Assembly: GCA_038120095.1 (NCBI GenBank) | Contig: JAYOKZ010000004.1 | Coordinates: 57,634 to 121,633, forward strand | Source of the DNA: UBA2589 sp038120095 | GTDB taxonomy: Bacteria > Gemmatimonadota > Gemmatimonadetes > Longimicrobiales > Gaopeijiaceae | Length of the DNA: 64,000 nucleotides | Direction of reading: 5' to 3' | Part shown: positions 26,804 to 35,496 of the stretch, in pieces | Layout: each line of letters opens with the position of its first letter | Position numbering within the stretch: the first letter of the stretch is position 1 | Translations under genes and position numbers: made by a program | The notes under the pieces: generated by a model | What the model saw: only the letters and a program-made list of their open reading frames with translations | Told to the model about the DNA's origin: nothing | Databases searched by the model: none

Positions 26804-27412
26804 ATGGAGGCTCCAATCCTGCAACTCGCCGAGGCGCCCACCGCCGTGCCGATGCTTGCCCTGCTCGCCGACCTTGCCTCAGTCGTCATCGCGGCTGCCA
26901 TGCTCATCCTCGTCTTGGGCGCGGCCCTCCTCTTCGCCCGGCTCAACCGAGCGATCGACGATCTACGAACGCTCGCCAGGGACAACCTGAGACCGGTCTC
27001 GGATCGTGCGAGAATCATCTCCGACAATGTTGAATTCATCACACAGGCCCTCCGGTCGGACGTGGACCGCCTGAATGCCTCGGTACAGTCCCTCTCGGCT
27101 CGACTGAACCAGGCATCCGCGCGCATGGAGGAGCGTATCGAGGACTTCAATGCGCTCATGGAGGTCGTTCAAGGGGAGGCGGAGGACCTTTTTCTGGACA
27201 CCGCTGCGACCGTGCGGGGGGTGAGAGCCGGGGCCCAACGCATGTCCACGCGGGGGCCTGGCGCGTCGACCCCAAGTGATCACGGCGAGGTCCCGGATGC
27301 CCCCGATGCACAGGACCACGGGCCCGACGCGGAAGCGCTGAACGCAGTCGAGGGCGACGCGGACCAGCAACCCGCCACCCCACCGGGGTCACCCTCGAGC
27401 CACAGGACCTGA
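26804..27412 (+). CDS. DUF948-like single-pass membrane protein with coiled coil
   Basis: 202 residues. One hydrophobic helix at about 18-46 is followed by a long helical, heptad-like region (about 47-125: LNRAIDDLRTLARDN, ISDNVEFITQALRSDVDRL, LNASVQSLSARLNQASARMEERIEDF) and a disordered acidic/Pro-rich tail. The layout resembles DUF948 and YtxH-like envelope proteins of unknown role. The ATG sits immediately after a TATAAT box with no Shine-Dalgarno, and the gene is five bases before the phospholipase-like gene, so the two are probably co-transcribed. Confidence 0.75.
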   Translation: MEAPILQLAEAPTAVPMLALLADLASVVIAAAMLILVLGAALLFARLNRAIDDLRTLARDNLRPVSDRARIISDNVEFITQALRSDVDRLNASVQSLSARLNQASARMEERIEDFNALMEVVQGEAEDLFLDTAATVRGVRAGAQRMSTRGPGASTPSDHGEVPDAPDAQDHGPDAEALNAVEGDADQQPATPPGSPSSHRT

Positions 27413-27417
27413 GCCCC

Positions 27418-28419
27418 GTGGCCCGTGGCCGCCCCCTCGTCGAGGCCGTGATTTTTGCCATGGCCTGGTTGCTCCTCGCGCCCGACCCGGTTCTCGCCTG
27501 GGGTCCTGCCACACACGTCGCGCTCGGTGAGGCCGTTCTGAGCTCCCTCTTTCTGGTTCCTCCCGCAATCCGTGCGCTGCTCGAGAAATATCCTCTGCAC
27601 TTCCTTTACGGCTCGCTCGCGGCCGATATCTCGTTCGCGAAGAAGTATGTCCCGGAGGGCCGACACTGCCACAACTGGCACATAGGGGAGGAGATCTACG
27701 AGGCAGCGGAGTCCGAGCCGCTGTCAGCGGTGGGTCTCGGGTACCTCGCCCACCTCGCGGCAGACACGGTAGCTCACAACATCTTCGTGCCCCGGCAGCT
27801 GCTTCTGACAAGTACGACGCAAGCCGTCGGACACACGTATTGGGAGCACCGCATGGACATGCATCTCGGAGAGGACTTCCTGAACCTCGCGCGCCACATC
27901 GTGGTCGACCATGACCACACAGAGGCCGATGCCCTCTTCGACGACGTACTGAGCCGCACGGTCTTCAGCTTCGGGACGAATCGAAGAATTTTTCGGGGCA
28001 TGATTCGGTTTCAGGGGCACGAGCGGTGGCAGCGGGTATTCGGGCAGGTGCTGTCCAAGTCACGGTTCGACCTGCCCAATCCGCTCGTCGACCGATACTT
28101 CGAGCGCTCATTCGAGAATGTGATCGGCTACCTGCGCGAGCGTGGCTCGTCTTCAGCCGCTCAACAGGATCCGGTCGGAGACCTCAACCTCAAGTTGGCC
28201 AAGAAGGTTCGCCGAAGGGCCCTCTCGGATCACTCTGCCGATCACCCAGAAGTTCTGGAAGAGATGGCAGACGCCTTCTTCGCCTTCCCCACAGAGCCGC
28301 TTTTGTATTGGCCACAGATCAACGATGCGGAATTCGCGTCGGGGATCAGCTCCGAGACGGCGGCGAGGCGGACGCTTCCGGCTTCCAGACCTCGGTTTGA
28401 ACCCGGACGCACTCGGTAA
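27418..28419 (+). CDS. Secreted zinc-dependent phospholipase C-like protein
   Basis: 333 residues starting with GTG 27418-27420. A signal peptide (hydrophobic about residues 9-22, cleavage expected after VLA at 27) would leave Trp28 as the mature N-terminus, the hallmark of zinc-dependent phospholipases C in which the N-terminal Trp itself binds zinc. Histidines suited for the other ligands follow: THV at 33, RHCHNWH, YLAHLAADTVAH with the conserved Asp, and HTYWEH. The C-terminal 130 residues are helical without obvious family motifs. Likely acts outside the cytoplasm on phospholipids, but enzymatic activity is inferred. Its last 267 bases lie opposite the long tail of pcrA. Confidence 0.8.
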   Translation: MARGRPLVEAVIFAMAWLLLAPDPVLAWGPATHVALGEAVLSSLFLVPPAIRALLEKYPLHFLYGSLAADISFAKKYVPEGRHCHNWHIGEEIYEAAESEPLSAVGLGYLAHLAADTVAHNIFVPRQLLLTSTTQAVGHTYWEHRMDMHLGEDFLNLARHIVVDHDHTEADALFDDVLSRTVFSFGTNRRIFRGMIRFQGHERWQRVFGQVLSKSRFDLPNPLVDRYFERSFENVIGYLRERGSSSAAQQDPVGDLNLKLAKKVRRRALSDHSADHPEVLEEMADAFFAFPTEPLLYWPQINDAEFASGISSETAARRTLPASRPRFEPGRTR

Positions 28420-30855
28420 ACTACGGTTCCGGACATCACCGGAATCCGTCAACACGTGGGGATGACGTGTCGCGACGACCGACCCAGCCGAGGCGGACGA
28501 CGGGATCTCGTGTCGATGTCCGGCGGGTGATGCCGATACCGTGCACGAGGTCTCACCCATCCACGCACAGGGCCAAACTATGTCGAGCGACGCGTACCGC
28601 AACAGGAGCTTCTTCCGTCCGACCTCGTCGAAGTCGACGGTGACCTTGAGATCTCGGCCGAAACCGGAAATCTCGACCACGGAACCGGAGCCAAAGGTGG
28701 CATGGACCACCCGCTCTCCCTTCACAAAACGCGGCGTATCCTGATTCAACGACGCATCCAGATCCGTGTCGTGGTCAAACTCGACGTCATCTCCGCCCGG
28801 GCCACTGGACTGCCACGCACGCCGACTCCGGTGCGGCGTCGACTCGGCCGCCAGTTTGAGTCCCTTGGTCCGTGCATCTTCCGTCAGCAACGACGGGATG
28901 GCGTCCACGAAGGAGGACCGGGTGTTGAAATTGAAATCCCCGGCGCGACGACGTTGCCTCGCCCAGCACAGTGACAACTTGTCTTCGGCGCGGGTGATTC
29001 CCACGTAGAAGAGCCGCCGTTCTTCCTCCAGTGCCTCGGGCTCATCGTAGGCACGACCCAGGGGGAAGAGCCCTTCCTCCATCCCCGCGATGAACACGAC
29101 CGGAAACTCCAGGCCCTTCGCATTGTGGAGCGTCATCAGCGTCACCGTGTCAGCATTCGGATCAAGGCGGTCGACGTCGGCAACCAGCGCCACCTGCTGC
29201 AGAAACAGGTCAAGTTCGGTGAAGGCGTCGACGTCCTCCTCCGCGATGCTCGGGACCTGAGTCGCATCAAAGTCGACAGCACCGGAAATCAATTCGGATA
29301 CGTTGCGTGCACGGTCTTCCCCGTCGGGGCCCTCTTCGACGAGGTGTCGTACGAGGTCGAGGTCCTCGACGAGTTCCTCAAGCAGATCACCGACGGTCGC
29401 CTGCGCTGCGCGAACGCTGAACCGCTGGATGAGCTCGGCAAATCGTTCGAGGCCCCGAGCACCGGCAGCGCGCAAATTTGGAATTTCACCCGCTCTGAGT
29501 GCGGCCTCCAGAAGAGGGAGCCCATGTTCTTCGGCCCAACGCGCCAGGTGCTCCTGACTGGTCAGCCCGATCCCCCGACGCGGATAGTTGACGACCCGCG
29601 CGAATGCGACGCCATCACGCGGATTCGAGATCAGGCGAAGATAGGCGAGCACATCCTGGATCTCCCGGCGCTCGTAGAACCGGACGCTGCCCACCACCTG
29701 ATAAGGGACCCCCTCGCGCCGGAACGCATCCTCCAGCGCGCGGGCCTGGGCGTTCGTCCGATACAGCACCGCGGTTGAGGAGTAGGACGATCCCGGAGAC
29801 TCTCGCAGGCGCCGATCGATTCCGTCGACGATCCATCTCGCCTCGTCCCTCTCGTCGAACGCCTCGAGAATCGTGATGGGCTCGCCTTGATCCCGCTCGG
29901 TTCGAAGCGTTTTCCCTTTCCGATTCACATTCTCCGCGATCACATGATTCGCGGCATCCAGAATCGTCTGACTCGAGCGGTAATTCTGCTCCAGGCGAAC
30001 CGTCACCGCTGTGGGGAACGCCTCCTCGAAGTCGAGGATGTTCCGAATGTCCGCGCCTCGCCAGCCATAGATGGACTGATCGTCATCGCCCACGACCATC
30101 AGGTTGGTGTGGCCACCCGCGAGCAACTCGACAAACCGAAACTGGGCTCTATTCGTGTCCTGATACTCGTCGACGAGAAGAAACGCGAACCGGTCCTGAT
30201 AGCCGCGGAGCAATTCCGGCATCGCCTCGAACAACTCGACTGGTTTCACGAGCAGATCGTCGAAGTCGAACGCGTTCTGGCGCTCTAGAGCCTTCTGATA
30301 CTCCGGGTAGACCTTGGCAACATTTCGAAGGTACAGGTCGAACGACCCGTCATACTCAGCCGCAAAGGCGGTGGGGCTGATCAGCTGATTCTTGGCGTTG
30401 CTGATCTCATTTCGAATCGCCTTGGGACTCCAGCGTTTCGAGTCGAGTCCGATACCATCCTGCACCGTCTTCACGAGCCGGAGAGACTGATCTGCATCGA
30501 AGATACTGAACGTTCGATCCCAACCCACACGGTCCGCATGCCGCCGGAGAAGTCTTGCGCCAATGGCGTGGAACGTTCCGACCCACATCCCGGCGGGATC
30601 CGAACCCAGCAAGCGTCCGATCCGCTCTCTCATCTCACCTGCAGCCTTGTTCGTGAAGGTGACGGCCAGAATGCGGTCGGCCGGGACCCCATGCTGATGG
30701 ATGAGATGGCAGACCCGGGCGGTCAGGACTCTCGTTTTCCCCGAGCCGGCCCCGGCGAGCACGAGGATGGGACCCTCGAAGTGCTCAGCGGCAAGTAACT
30801 GTTCGGGGTTGAGCCCCCGGAGGTGTACGTCGGAACTCACGAGCGAGTCACGCAT
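28153..30855 (-). CDS. pcrA: UvrD/PcrA-type ATP-dependent DNA helicase with an unusual C-terminal tail
   Basis: SF1A 3'-5' helicase for repair and replication. From ATG 30853-30855 the protein has LNPEQLLAAEHFEGPILVLAGAGSGKT (motif I), VTFTNKAAGEM, DEYQDTN (motif II), GDDDQSIYGWRGAD (motif III), NYRSSQTIL (motif IV), TLHNAKGLEFPVVFI (motif V) and ERRLFYVGITRAE (motif VI). The C-terminal Tudor-like domain (VVHATFGSGSVVEI...KVTVDF) ends near residue 760, where PcrA proteins normally stop. The frame continues for 140 more residues to 28153 with no similarity I recognise, antisense to the phospholipase gene, so the true end may be near 28576. An upstream in-frame extension to 31152 overlaps the kinase gene and was left out. 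Confidence 0.93.
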   Translation of the reverse strand: MRDSLVSSDVHLRGLNPEQLLAAEHFEGPILVLAGAGSGKTRVLTARVCHLIHQHGVPADRILAVTFTNKAAGEMRERIGRLLGSDPAGMWVGTFHAIGARLLRRHADRVGWDRTFSIFDADQSLRLVKTVQDGIGLDSKRWSPKAIRNEISNAKNQLISPTAFAAEYDGSFDLYLRNVAKVYPEYQKALERQNAFDFDDLLVKPVELFEAMPELLRGYQDRFAFLLVDEYQDTNRAQFRFVELLAGGHTNLMVVGDDDQSIYGWRGADIRNILDFEEAFPTAVTVRLEQNYRSSQTILDAANHVIAENVNRKGKTLRTERDQGEPITILEAFDERDEARWIVDGIDRRLRESPGSSYSSTAVLYRTNAQARALEDAFRREGVPYQVVGSVRFYERREIQDVLAYLRLISNPRDGVAFARVVNYPRRGIGLTSQEHLARWAEEHGLPLLEAALRAGEIPNLRAAGARGLERFAELIQRFSVRAAQATVGDLLEELVEDLDLVRHLVEEGPDGEDRARNVSELISGAVDFDATQVPSIAEEDVDAFTELDLFLQQVALVADVDRLDPNADTVTLMTLHNAKGLEFPVVFIAGMEEGLFPLGRAYDEPEALEEERRLFYVGITRAEDKLSLCWARQRRRAGDFNFNTRSSFVDAIPSLLTEDARTKGLKLAAESTPHRSRRAWQSSGPGGDDVEFDHDTDLDASLNQDTPRFVKGERVVHATFGSGSVVEISGFGRDLKVTVDFDEVGRKKLLLRYASLDIVWPCAWMGETSCTVSASPAGHRHEIPSSASAGSVVATRHPHVLTDSGDVRNRSLPSASGFKPRSGSRKRPPRRRLGADPRREFRIVDLWPIQKRLCGEGEEGVCHLFQNFWVIGRVIREGPSANLLGQLEVEVSDRILLSG

Positions 30856-30874
30856 GGGTGTACGGCGAGAGGAT

Positions 30875-32059
30875 TCACGCGTCCGCAGTCGGAAGGCGAA
30901 TCTGGAATGTCGTGCCTTCGACCGTTTCGAGAAGCTCGATCTTCCCCTTGTGGACACCTTCCACGATCCGTCGTGACAGCGCGAGCCCGACTCCCCATCC
31001 TCCGGATTTGGTCGAGACCCCGGGCTCGAAAATCTTATCTCGCACCTCCGGTGCCACGCCCGGGCCCGAATCCCGGATTCGAACACTGACCCACTGGCCT
31101 CCGATCTCCCGCGCGTAGATCGTGATCTTGCCTCCGCGCCCTGCGAGGGCATCCAGAGCGTTCTTTACCACGTTTTCGAGCGCCCAGACGAGGAGAACCT
31201 CATTGCCCTTGACCCTCGGCAGGCCGTGCGGGATGTCCACGATGAGTTCGACACCCTTCTTCGCCAATCTCGGAATGCGCGCGGCCAGATAGGCTTCGAG
31301 GTCTTCCACGACCTGCCGAACCGAAAGACTTTCCAACTCGGGCTCGGTCCCGATGAGCTCGAAGCGGTGACTGATCCGCTCCAGCCGCTCGAGGTCCTCC
31401 CCGATCGAGCTTGCGATGTCGAGATCGTCCAGGTCGCCGGGTCGTTCGCGTTCGGGGAGGCGAAGTACCTCAAGCCAACCTGCCAACGAGGACAACGGCG
31501 TGCCCAGCTGGTGTGCGAGCTCACGAGCCATCGACGTCCATGCCCGCTCGCTTTCCGCCCTTCGCTGATAACGAATGACGAGGAACCCGATCAGTACGGT
31601 CAGGAGAAGCCCCGTCGCCTGCAGGAAGGGTACGGAGCGGAGGCTCTCGACCTCGGGAGAGTCACCGAAATGGATGTGCTGAGCACCGAAGGGGTCACCC
31701 ACCGGATCGTGCTCGGCATCGAGCGTCTGCACATAGGATCGAATACGCTGCTGCCCTGCTACCGTTGCGTCATCCACCTCGAACGGAAGATTCACATGGC
31801 TCAGGACCGTGTCACCCGGCCCCATCACGACCAGTGGGACGCCCGACTCCGTGACGATTCGCTGAAGCTCGAGCAGGGACTGCGTGACCTCAGCCTGGTC
31901 CTGTGACACCAGCCCCGCCTGCACCTCGGTGTAGACCCTCGACAGGAGCTCCGAGTTTTCCTGGACACGGCGGAAGATCTGCTGCGTGTACAGGAGGTAC
32001 CATCCCAGAAGCAGCACGAACAGCGTTGCGAGTGCGATGGGCCACTTGATGCGAATCAT
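30875..32059 (-). CDS. Membrane sensor histidine kinase
   Basis: 394 residues from ATG 32057-32059. Transmembrane helices at about 7-25 and 146-163 enclose a periplasmic sensor of roughly 120 residues with no family I can name. The dimerisation box is ELAHQLGTPLSSLAGW, with the phospho-accepting His183 followed by Gln, not the usual Glu. ATP-binding boxes are ENVVKNALDAL (N), DSGPGVAPEV (G1), KIFEPG (F) and GGWGVGLALSRRIVEG (G2). No response regulator is adjacent; the partner may be encoded elsewhere. It lies 64 bases after serS and 19 before pcrA. Confidence 0.9.
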   Translation of the reverse strand: MIRIKWPIALATLFVLLLGWYLLYTQQIFRRVQENSELLSRVYTEVQAGLVSQDQAEVTQSLLELQRIVTESGVPLVVMGPGDTVLSHVNLPFEVDDATVAGQQRIRSYVQTLDAEHDPVGDPFGAQHIHFGDSPEVESLRSVPFLQATGLLLTVLIGFLVIRYQRRAESERAWTSMARELAHQLGTPLSSLAGWLEVLRLPERERPGDLDDLDIASSIGEDLERLERISHRFELIGTEPELESLSVRQVVEDLEAYLAARIPRLAKKGVELIVDIPHGLPRVKGNEVLLVWALENVVKNALDALAGRGGKITIYAREIGGQWVSVRIRDSGPGVAPEVRDKIFEPGVSTKSGGWGVGLALSRRIVEGVHKGKIELLETVEGTTFQIRLPTADA

Positions 32060-32123
32060 CGAAACAGAGAATCGTTGCGAGTTCCGGCGCCCGCGGCCAC
32101 GAGCCGCCGCACGCAGCTCACAA

Positions 32124-33404
32124 TCAGGTCGTGGAGGGCATCCGATCCGTACCAACGTACGGGTGAAGAACCTCGGGAAGCGAGACGCTTCCATCGACGT
32201 GCTGATACGTCTCGAGAAGCGCCGCCAGCACCCGAGGCAGCGCAAGACCCGAGCCGTTCAGGGTATGCACGAACTCGGGTTTCTCCGACTGCGCACGCCG
32301 GAACCTGATGTTGGCCCTGCGAGCCTGGTACGCGGAGAACGTGGTACAACTCGAAACCTCGAGCCACCGCTCGACGCCCGGTGCCCAGACTTCGAGGTCG
32401 TACGTCATGGCGCCGCTCTGCCCCAGGTCACCGGCCGCAAGCAGAACGCGGCGATAGTGCAGACCGAGTCGTTCGAGCAGTGTCTCGGCCTCACGGGTCA
32501 ACTCCTCCAACGCCTCCAGACTTCTCTCCGGTACCTCGAACCGTACCAGTTCCACCTTGTCGAATTGATGAACCCGAAGGAGACCGCGAGTGTCTTTGCC
32601 CGCTGCGCCTGCCTCCCGACGGAAGCACGGGGAGTAGGCCGTGTAGCGTTTCGGCAGGTCCTCGACCGCGACCAGGTCGTCGCGATGGAGATTCGTCACG
32701 GGGACCTCAGCCGTTGGAACCAGCCAGAGCCCGTCTCGCTCCGCCTGATAGGACTCTTCCGAGAACTTGGGAAGCTGGCCCGTGCCGATCATCGAATCCG
32801 CATTCACCAGATACGGAACCCGAACCTCCTCGTAGCCGTGCTCCTTCGTGTGGACGTCCAGAAAGAAGTTGATGAGAGCACGCTGGAGCCGCGCTCCCAG
32901 TCCAACGAGGACCGGAAAACCCGATCCAGAGATTTTTGAGCCTCCAGGAAGATCGAGAATCCCCAGCTTTTCTCCGATCTCCCAGTGAGGTGCCGGCTCG
33001 AAGTCGAATGTCGGCCGCTCACCCCAGATGGATACGACTTCATTGTTCTCCTCCATACCGGCCGGCACCCGATCAAGGGGTGCGTTGGGAAGGATCAGAA
33101 GCCTCTCACGGATGTATTCGTCCGAGTCTCGGACGACATCGTCCAGCTCGTCGATTCGCTGACCGAGCGCCCGCGTCTCTTCGATAATGGCGGACGCATC
33201 CTCACCGGCGCGCTTGAGTTCTCCGACCTGCTTTGAGGCGACGTTCCTCCGGGCCTTCAGCTCGTTGACGGTTCCGATCGCCTGCCGGCGCAGTTCGTCC
33301 CGCTCGAGAATGTCATCGACCGCCTGCGCGAGGCCACCCTCACGTTTCGCGAGCGCTTCCTTGACGGCGTCCGGCTCGGCTCGAAGCCGACGCATCTCCA
33401 GCAT
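32124..33404 (-). CDS. serS: Seryl-tRNA synthetase
   Basis: Charges tRNA-Ser. 426 residues: an N-terminal helical hairpin (about 1-105) that grips the tRNA long arm, then the class II core with YEEVRVPYLVNADSMIGTGQLPKF, motif 2 FRREAGAAGKDTRGLLRVHQFDKVE and motif 3 near NGSGLALPRVLAALLE. ATG 33402-33404 gives the normal MLEMRRLRAEPDAVKEAL opening. It follows the lipoprotein gene by three bases. Confidence 0.97.
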   Translation of the reverse strand: MLEMRRLRAEPDAVKEALAKREGGLAQAVDDILERDELRRQAIGTVNELKARRNVASKQVGELKRAGEDASAIIEETRALGQRIDELDDVVRDSDEYIRERLLILPNAPLDRVPAGMEENNEVVSIWGERPTFDFEPAPHWEIGEKLGILDLPGGSKISGSGFPVLVGLGARLQRALINFFLDVHTKEHGYEEVRVPYLVNADSMIGTGQLPKFSEESYQAERDGLWLVPTAEVPVTNLHRDDLVAVEDLPKRYTAYSPCFRREAGAAGKDTRGLLRVHQFDKVELVRFEVPERSLEALEELTREAETLLERLGLHYRRVLLAAGDLGQSGAMTYDLEVWAPGVERWLEVSSCTTFSAYQARRANIRFRRAQSEKPEFVHTLNGSGLALPRVLAALLETYQHVDGSVSLPEVLHPYVGTDRMPSTT

Positions 33405-33407
33405 GGA

Positions 33408-33998
33408 TCAGTTCGGCGGCACGAGATCCCGATCATTGCAGACCGGGTTCGTCACGTGACGGAAGACGAAGGTCCCCCCGACCGGATCGATGTCTACCGC
33501 CTCCAGCTTCGCGTGGTACTGGCAGGACCGACCGAACGAACCAGGCGAGCGGTTCGTCTTGACTACGTACACGTTGCCAAACGCCACCGGCACCGGTCGA
33601 TCCGACACGTATCGAAGAGAGTCCGCCGGCGCCTGAGTCACGTCCTCGAGACGCGTGTTTTCCAGCGTGGCAATCTCCGCCTCCGTGAAAATCCCGAGTG
33701 CGGCGGGTGGGACCATCACGATCGCACCCTCTCGAGTGTCGACGGCCATGTCCCACTGACCCGCTGCTCCCGGGACCTCGACCGCGAGTTCGAGACCCTG
33801 GAAGAACGAGTATGCGGAGACCAGCCCGAGCTCCGGTCTGGCCATGGAGTAAAGCTGGACGGTATCCGGATTGTCCGTCCACCGGAACGCGAACGGATCG
33901 TCGTCACACGCGGAGGCCGCGAAGAGCACGGCCGCTGCTCCGGAGAGAGAAAGTGTGGCCCGCACGCGTCGGTGAGTCCGGACTGATTTACGTGACAC
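33408..33998 (-). CDS. Predicted lipoprotein, unknown function
   Basis: 196 residues from the GTG at 33996-33998, chosen because GAGGT lies five bases upstream and because it gives a standard lipoprotein signal: basic SRKSVRTHRRVRA, hydrophobic LSLSGAAAVLFA, then lipobox ASAC with Cys31 as the lipidation site. A longer frame starts at 34061 but makes a poor signal. The mature part (about 165 residues) is beta-rich in appearance with two later cysteines; I recognise no family. Being three bases before serS it may share that transcript. Confidence 0.75.
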   Translation of the reverse strand: MSRKSVRTHRRVRATLSLSGAAAVLFAASACDDDPFAFRWTDNPDTVQLYSMARPELGLVSAYSFFQGLELAVEVPGAAGQWDMAVDTREGAIVMVPPAALGIFTEAEIATLENTRLEDVTQAPADSLRYVSDRPVPVAFGNVYVVKTNRSPGSFGRSCQYHAKLEAVDIDPVGGTFVFRHVTNPVCNDRDLVPPN

Positions 33999-34422
33999 AG
34001 AGACCTCGGGCGGATTCCAGTGACCAGCGGTGAAGTTGACTGCTGTCCTGAGAAGGGTCAACCCCGAAAAACCCTTTGATTACTTGGCTTTACCCCGCAT
34101 CGCAGGTAGGTTCCGGATGAGTTGAACCGCGGCACATTTTTCGTCGTCCGGGTCCGGTTCCCCAAGTCTTCCTCAGAACAGAAGCCTATGGGCACAATGG
34201 GGCGAGCCGATCCGATTCAGGGAATTCTGCTCAGCGAGCAGGGCAGTCTCAACCGCAGCCTCTGCGGGGCCTTCCTGACCTCGACCGCCTTCCAGGCGGA
34301 CTCTGTCTGTGATGGCGACGGACATCTGGACAAGCTCGTGCATGAATCGCCACTTGGAACTGCGCGCTCACCCGAGGCGCACAGGACGTTCTGACAAAAC
34401 CCTACAGCCCCAGGAACCTCAT
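33999..34422. other. Divergent spacer between the lipoprotein and manC genes
   Basis: 424 bases without a convincing gene, between divergently transcribed units, so promoters for both should lie here. On the minus strand TTGACC (34055-34060) with CAACTT (34032-34037) at a 17-base spacing could serve the lipoprotein; on the plus strand TTGGCT and TAGGTT, 17 bases apart (about 34084-34112), could serve manC. All these matches are weak. Confidence 0.3.
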
Positions 34423-35496
34423 TTGCCCAGCTCGAGCAGTTCCCCGCCAGTGCCTGACGCGCGAACCTGGGTCACGATCCTCGCAGGAGGTATTGGCTCC
34501 CGGTTCTGGCCGGCGAGCACCCCGGATCGTCCGAAGCAACTTCTCCCTCTGGGGAGTCCGGATCCCCTTATCGTCGACACCGTCCGTCGAGCGCGCACAC
34601 TCGTACCTGACAGCCGGGTCCGGATCCTTGCGGGGGCTCACCTGGCCGGGCCCTTCCGGTCCGCACTCCCCGAGCTTCGTGAGGACAGCTTCTGGATCGA
34701 GCCACGGGCCCGCGGAACGGCCCCGGTTCTCGCCTGGGCAGCGTGGAAGCTCGCACAGGTGGACCCTGAAGCCGTGATGGTGTCGCTGCACGCCGACCAT
34801 CTTCTCGAACCGATCGATGCATTTGTCGACACGGTCGCCAGCGCCGTTGCAATCGCACGACGTGATGAGCTGCTCCTGAGCATCGGGGTCCCACCTGACA
34901 GGATCGAGACTGGTTACGGGCACATCGAACCCGGTGCCGCTCTGCCGCCTGCAGGGCGGGCACGCGGCTTCCGCGTGGACGCCTTCCACGAGAAACCGGA
35001 TGCAGCTACCGCCGGCCGGTACGTCGAAGCGGGGTACCTGTGGAATACGGGTATCTTCATCTGGAACGTCTCCGTGCTGCTGGACGAACTCAGGGTTCAT
35101 GCACCCGAAATCTCCGATCTCCTGCCCGTCATCGAGGCGGAGGGAGACTCCGCATTTTTTGAGCGGGCACCGGTCAGTGTCATCGATCGGGCGGTCATGG
35201 AGCGCAGCGACCGAGTGGGTGTCGTGGAGGCGCAATTTCAGTGGGACGACGTCGGTAGCTGGGAAGCACTCGCGCGCACTCGAACCGCCGACCCATCGGG
35301 TAACGTGACGCTCGGTGACGTCCAGGTCGTGGACAGCGAAAACTGCATCGTCTATCAGGAGGGCTCGGGGCGGGTCGTCCTCATGGGCACGGACGATCTC
35401 GTCGTGGTTCAGACCGCTGAGACGACCATGGTTCTGCCAAGGTCACGCGCATCGGAAATCAAGGGGCTTCTCGAGCGCATGGATCAGACCCGGTGA
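34423..35496 (+). CDS. manC: Mannose-1-phosphate guanylyltransferase
   Basis: Makes GDP-mannose from mannose-1-phosphate and GTP for glycans or lipopolysaccharide. The nucleotidyltransferase signature TILAGGIGSRFWPASTPDRPKQLL lies near the start; HADHLL, ETGYGHIE and EKPD with WNTGIFIW and WDDVGSW follow as in the family. The start is uncertain: the TTG at 34423 (AGGA about eight bases upstream) gives 357 residues; an ATG at 34309 would add 38 residues lacking similarity. It lacks the phosphomannose isomerase half of the bifunctional forms. Its stop overlaps the next gene's GTG (GTGA). Confidence 0.9.
   Translation: MPSSSSSPPVPDARTWVTILAGGIGSRFWPASTPDRPKQLLPLGSPDPLIVDTVRRARTLVPDSRVRILAGAHLAGPFRSALPELREDSFWIEPRARGTAPVLAWAAWKLAQVDPEAVMVSLHADHLLEPIDAFVDTVASAVAIARRDELLLSIGVPPDRIETGYGHIEPGAALPPAGRARGFRVDAFHEKPDAATAGRYVEAGYLWNTGIFIWNVSVLLDELRVHAPEISDLLPVIEAEGDSAFFERAPVSVIDRAVMERSDRVGVVEAQFQWDDVGSWEALARTRTADPSGNVTLGDVQVVDSENCIVYQEGSGRVVLMGTDDLVVVQTAETTMVLPRSRASEIKGLLERMDQTR

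Noticed and set aside
28391..28410. A tRNA T-loop-like stretch (GGTTTGAACCC) near the end of the phospholipase gene.
   Set aside because: No matching acceptor or anticodon stems can be folded around it on either strand.
31066..31085. A T-loop-like GGATTCGAACACT in the sensor kinase.
   Set aside because: It encodes the conserved RDSGPGV box of the ATP-binding domain and no cloverleaf fits.
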